A stretch of DNA of 64,000 nucleotides from the NCBI RefSeq assembly GCF_000240165.1, contig NC_017586.1:5345228-5409227 (forward strand), read 5' to 3'. The translations under genes and the position numbers were made by a program. This stretch comes from Streptantibioticus cattleyicolor NRRL 8057 = DSM 46488. GTDB taxonomy: Bacteria > Actinomycetota > Actinomycetes > Streptomycetales > Streptomycetaceae. The stretch's first letter is position 1. Each line of letters begins with the position of its first letter. Shown here one piece after another: positions 63,372 to 64,000 of the stretch. A model generated the notes under the pieces. The model did no database searches, was not told the origin of the DNA, and was given only the letters and a program-made list of their open reading frames with translations.

Positions 63372-64000
63372 TCACAGGTCCCGGTGGGTCACCAGGTCGG
63401 CGATGAGGTCCAGTGCGCGGGCGCCGGTGGGGGAGGGGCGGGCGGCGGACAGTTCGGTGCGGGCGAGTTCGCGGCGGCGGAGCGCTTCCCGGTGCGCCCA
63501 GTCGCCACCGCCGGCTTCCCGTACCAGGCGGGCGGCTTCGGGGATCCGCGGTTCGGCGAGGGGACCGCGGCCCCGGTACAGCTCGCCGAGGCGGTCGGCG
63601 GCCGGGGTGCCGGCGGTGAGGGCGGCGACCACCGGCAGCGTCTTCTTGCGCCGCCGCAGGTCGGCCCCGGACGCCTTGCCGGTCACCGCCGGGTCGCCCC
63701 AGATGCCCAGCAGGTCGTCGACGAGCTGGAAGGCGAGGCCCAGGTGGTGGCCGAAGCGGCGCAGCGCGGCGACGCGTGCCGGCTCCGCGCCGGCCGCCAG
63801 CGCCCCGAGCGCGCCCGCCGCCGCCAGCAGCGACGCCGTCTTGCCGGCGGCCATCGCCACGCACTCCGCCAGCCCCACGTCGTCGCGCCCTTCGAAGGTC
63901 AGGTCCGCGCTCTGCCCGGCCACCAACGCCCGCAGCGCGTCGCTCAGCTCCCGCGCCGCCGGATACCCGCCGGCCACCAGGTCCCACGCCGCCGCCAGCA
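63372..64000 (-). CDS. Polyprenyl diphosphate synthase, N-terminus beyond window
   Basis: The C-terminal 208 residues of an isoprenyl diphosphate synthase (FPP/GGPP type). The second Asp-rich motif is FQLVDDLLGIWGDP, preceded by the GQSADLTFEG and AGKTASLLAAAGALGAL helices and followed by GADLRRRKKTLPVVAAL with basic residues that contact pyrophosphate. The first Asp-rich motif lies outside the window. Such genes in Streptomyces serve terpene, hopanoid or encapsulin-cargo loci; the context needed to tell is cut off. Confidence 0.85.
   Translation of the reverse strand, partial: LAAAWDLVAGGYPAARELSDALRALVAGQSADLTFEGRDDVGLAECVAMAAGKTASLLAAAGALGALAAGAEPARVAALRRFGHHLGLAFQLVDDLLGIWGDPAVTGKASGADLRRRKKTLPVVAALTAGTPAADRLGELYRGRGPLAEPRIPEAARLVREAGGGDWAHREALRRRELARTELSAARPSPTGARALDLIADLVTHRDL

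Overview
The window is a chromosomal segment from a high-GC actinobacterium, most likely Streptomyces or a close relative. The evidence is the very GC-rich coding sequence with many GTG starts, several families that are largely streptomycete (an XRE/DUF5753 regulator with a DUF397 partner and an adjacent histidine-kinase-like ATPase, a DUF5997/LysR-effector pair, DUF6126, a short sulfur-type leader peptide) and several apparently leaderless promoters. I count about 56 intact or edge-truncated protein genes, one tRNA, one complete insertion sequence and five broken genes.

Positions 1-33400 look like core chromosome. In order they hold an M3 oligopeptidase (cut by the window edge) with a protein-tyrosine-phosphatase-like gene; an SGNH hydrolase; a whiJ-type regulatory cluster (ATPase, XRE-DUF5753, DUF397) and a methyltransferase; an XRE-cupin regulator with DUF6126 facing an FAD monooxygenase; an APC permease translationally coupled to an acetamidase/formamidase; a trypsin-like secreted protease; a cyclohexadienyl-dehydratase-like secreted protein; a cell-envelope group (uppP, a BlaI-type repressor, an MGDG-synthase-like glycosyltransferase, a polysaccharide deacetylase); AlkB-, PPOX- and MBL-fold enzymes; a DUF2264 glycan-type enzyme under a LacI-like operator; a selenium-binding-protein-type methanethiol oxidase preceded by a leader peptide; a 970-residue hydrolase-ABC ATPase fusion with its permease; an aldo/keto reductase, a secreted phosphodiesterase and a universal stress protein; and a split transketolase facing soxR across a near-canonical SoxR box.

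Positions 33400-47300 look accessory. They start at tRNA-Pro(GGG), followed by a weakly coding stretch, an IS5-family element with 18-bp perfect ends, and an Rhs remnant cut by that element. Next comes a compact acetyltransferase-glycosyltransferase-MFS exporter cassette, then an exported TAP-like peptidase, an amidase with an altered signature motif, a membrane-anchored hydrolase opposite its TetR regulator, and a methyltransferase. The region ends in a graveyard of three truncated secreted-protein genes.

Positions 47300-64000 return to chromosomal content. A DUF427 protein is followed by a three-gene unit (XRE regulator, ImmA/IrrE metalloprotease, MAB_1171c-type membrane protein) that resembles a proteolytic signalling switch; it is the best candidate here for an incompletely described system. 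Then come DUF5997 and a LysR effector domain that lacks its DNA-binding part, facing each other with matching leaderless promoters; a frameshifted Mut7-C nuclease gene; a GT39 membrane glycosyltransferase; an ABC exporter; a 44-residue His/Gly/Tyr-rich microprotein; an amino-acid permease; a vWA-domain surface protein with its partner; a YchJ/SEC-C protein; and a polyprenyl diphosphate synthase cut by the right edge. I see no CRISPR array, rRNA, integrase gene or large secondary-metabolite synthase.
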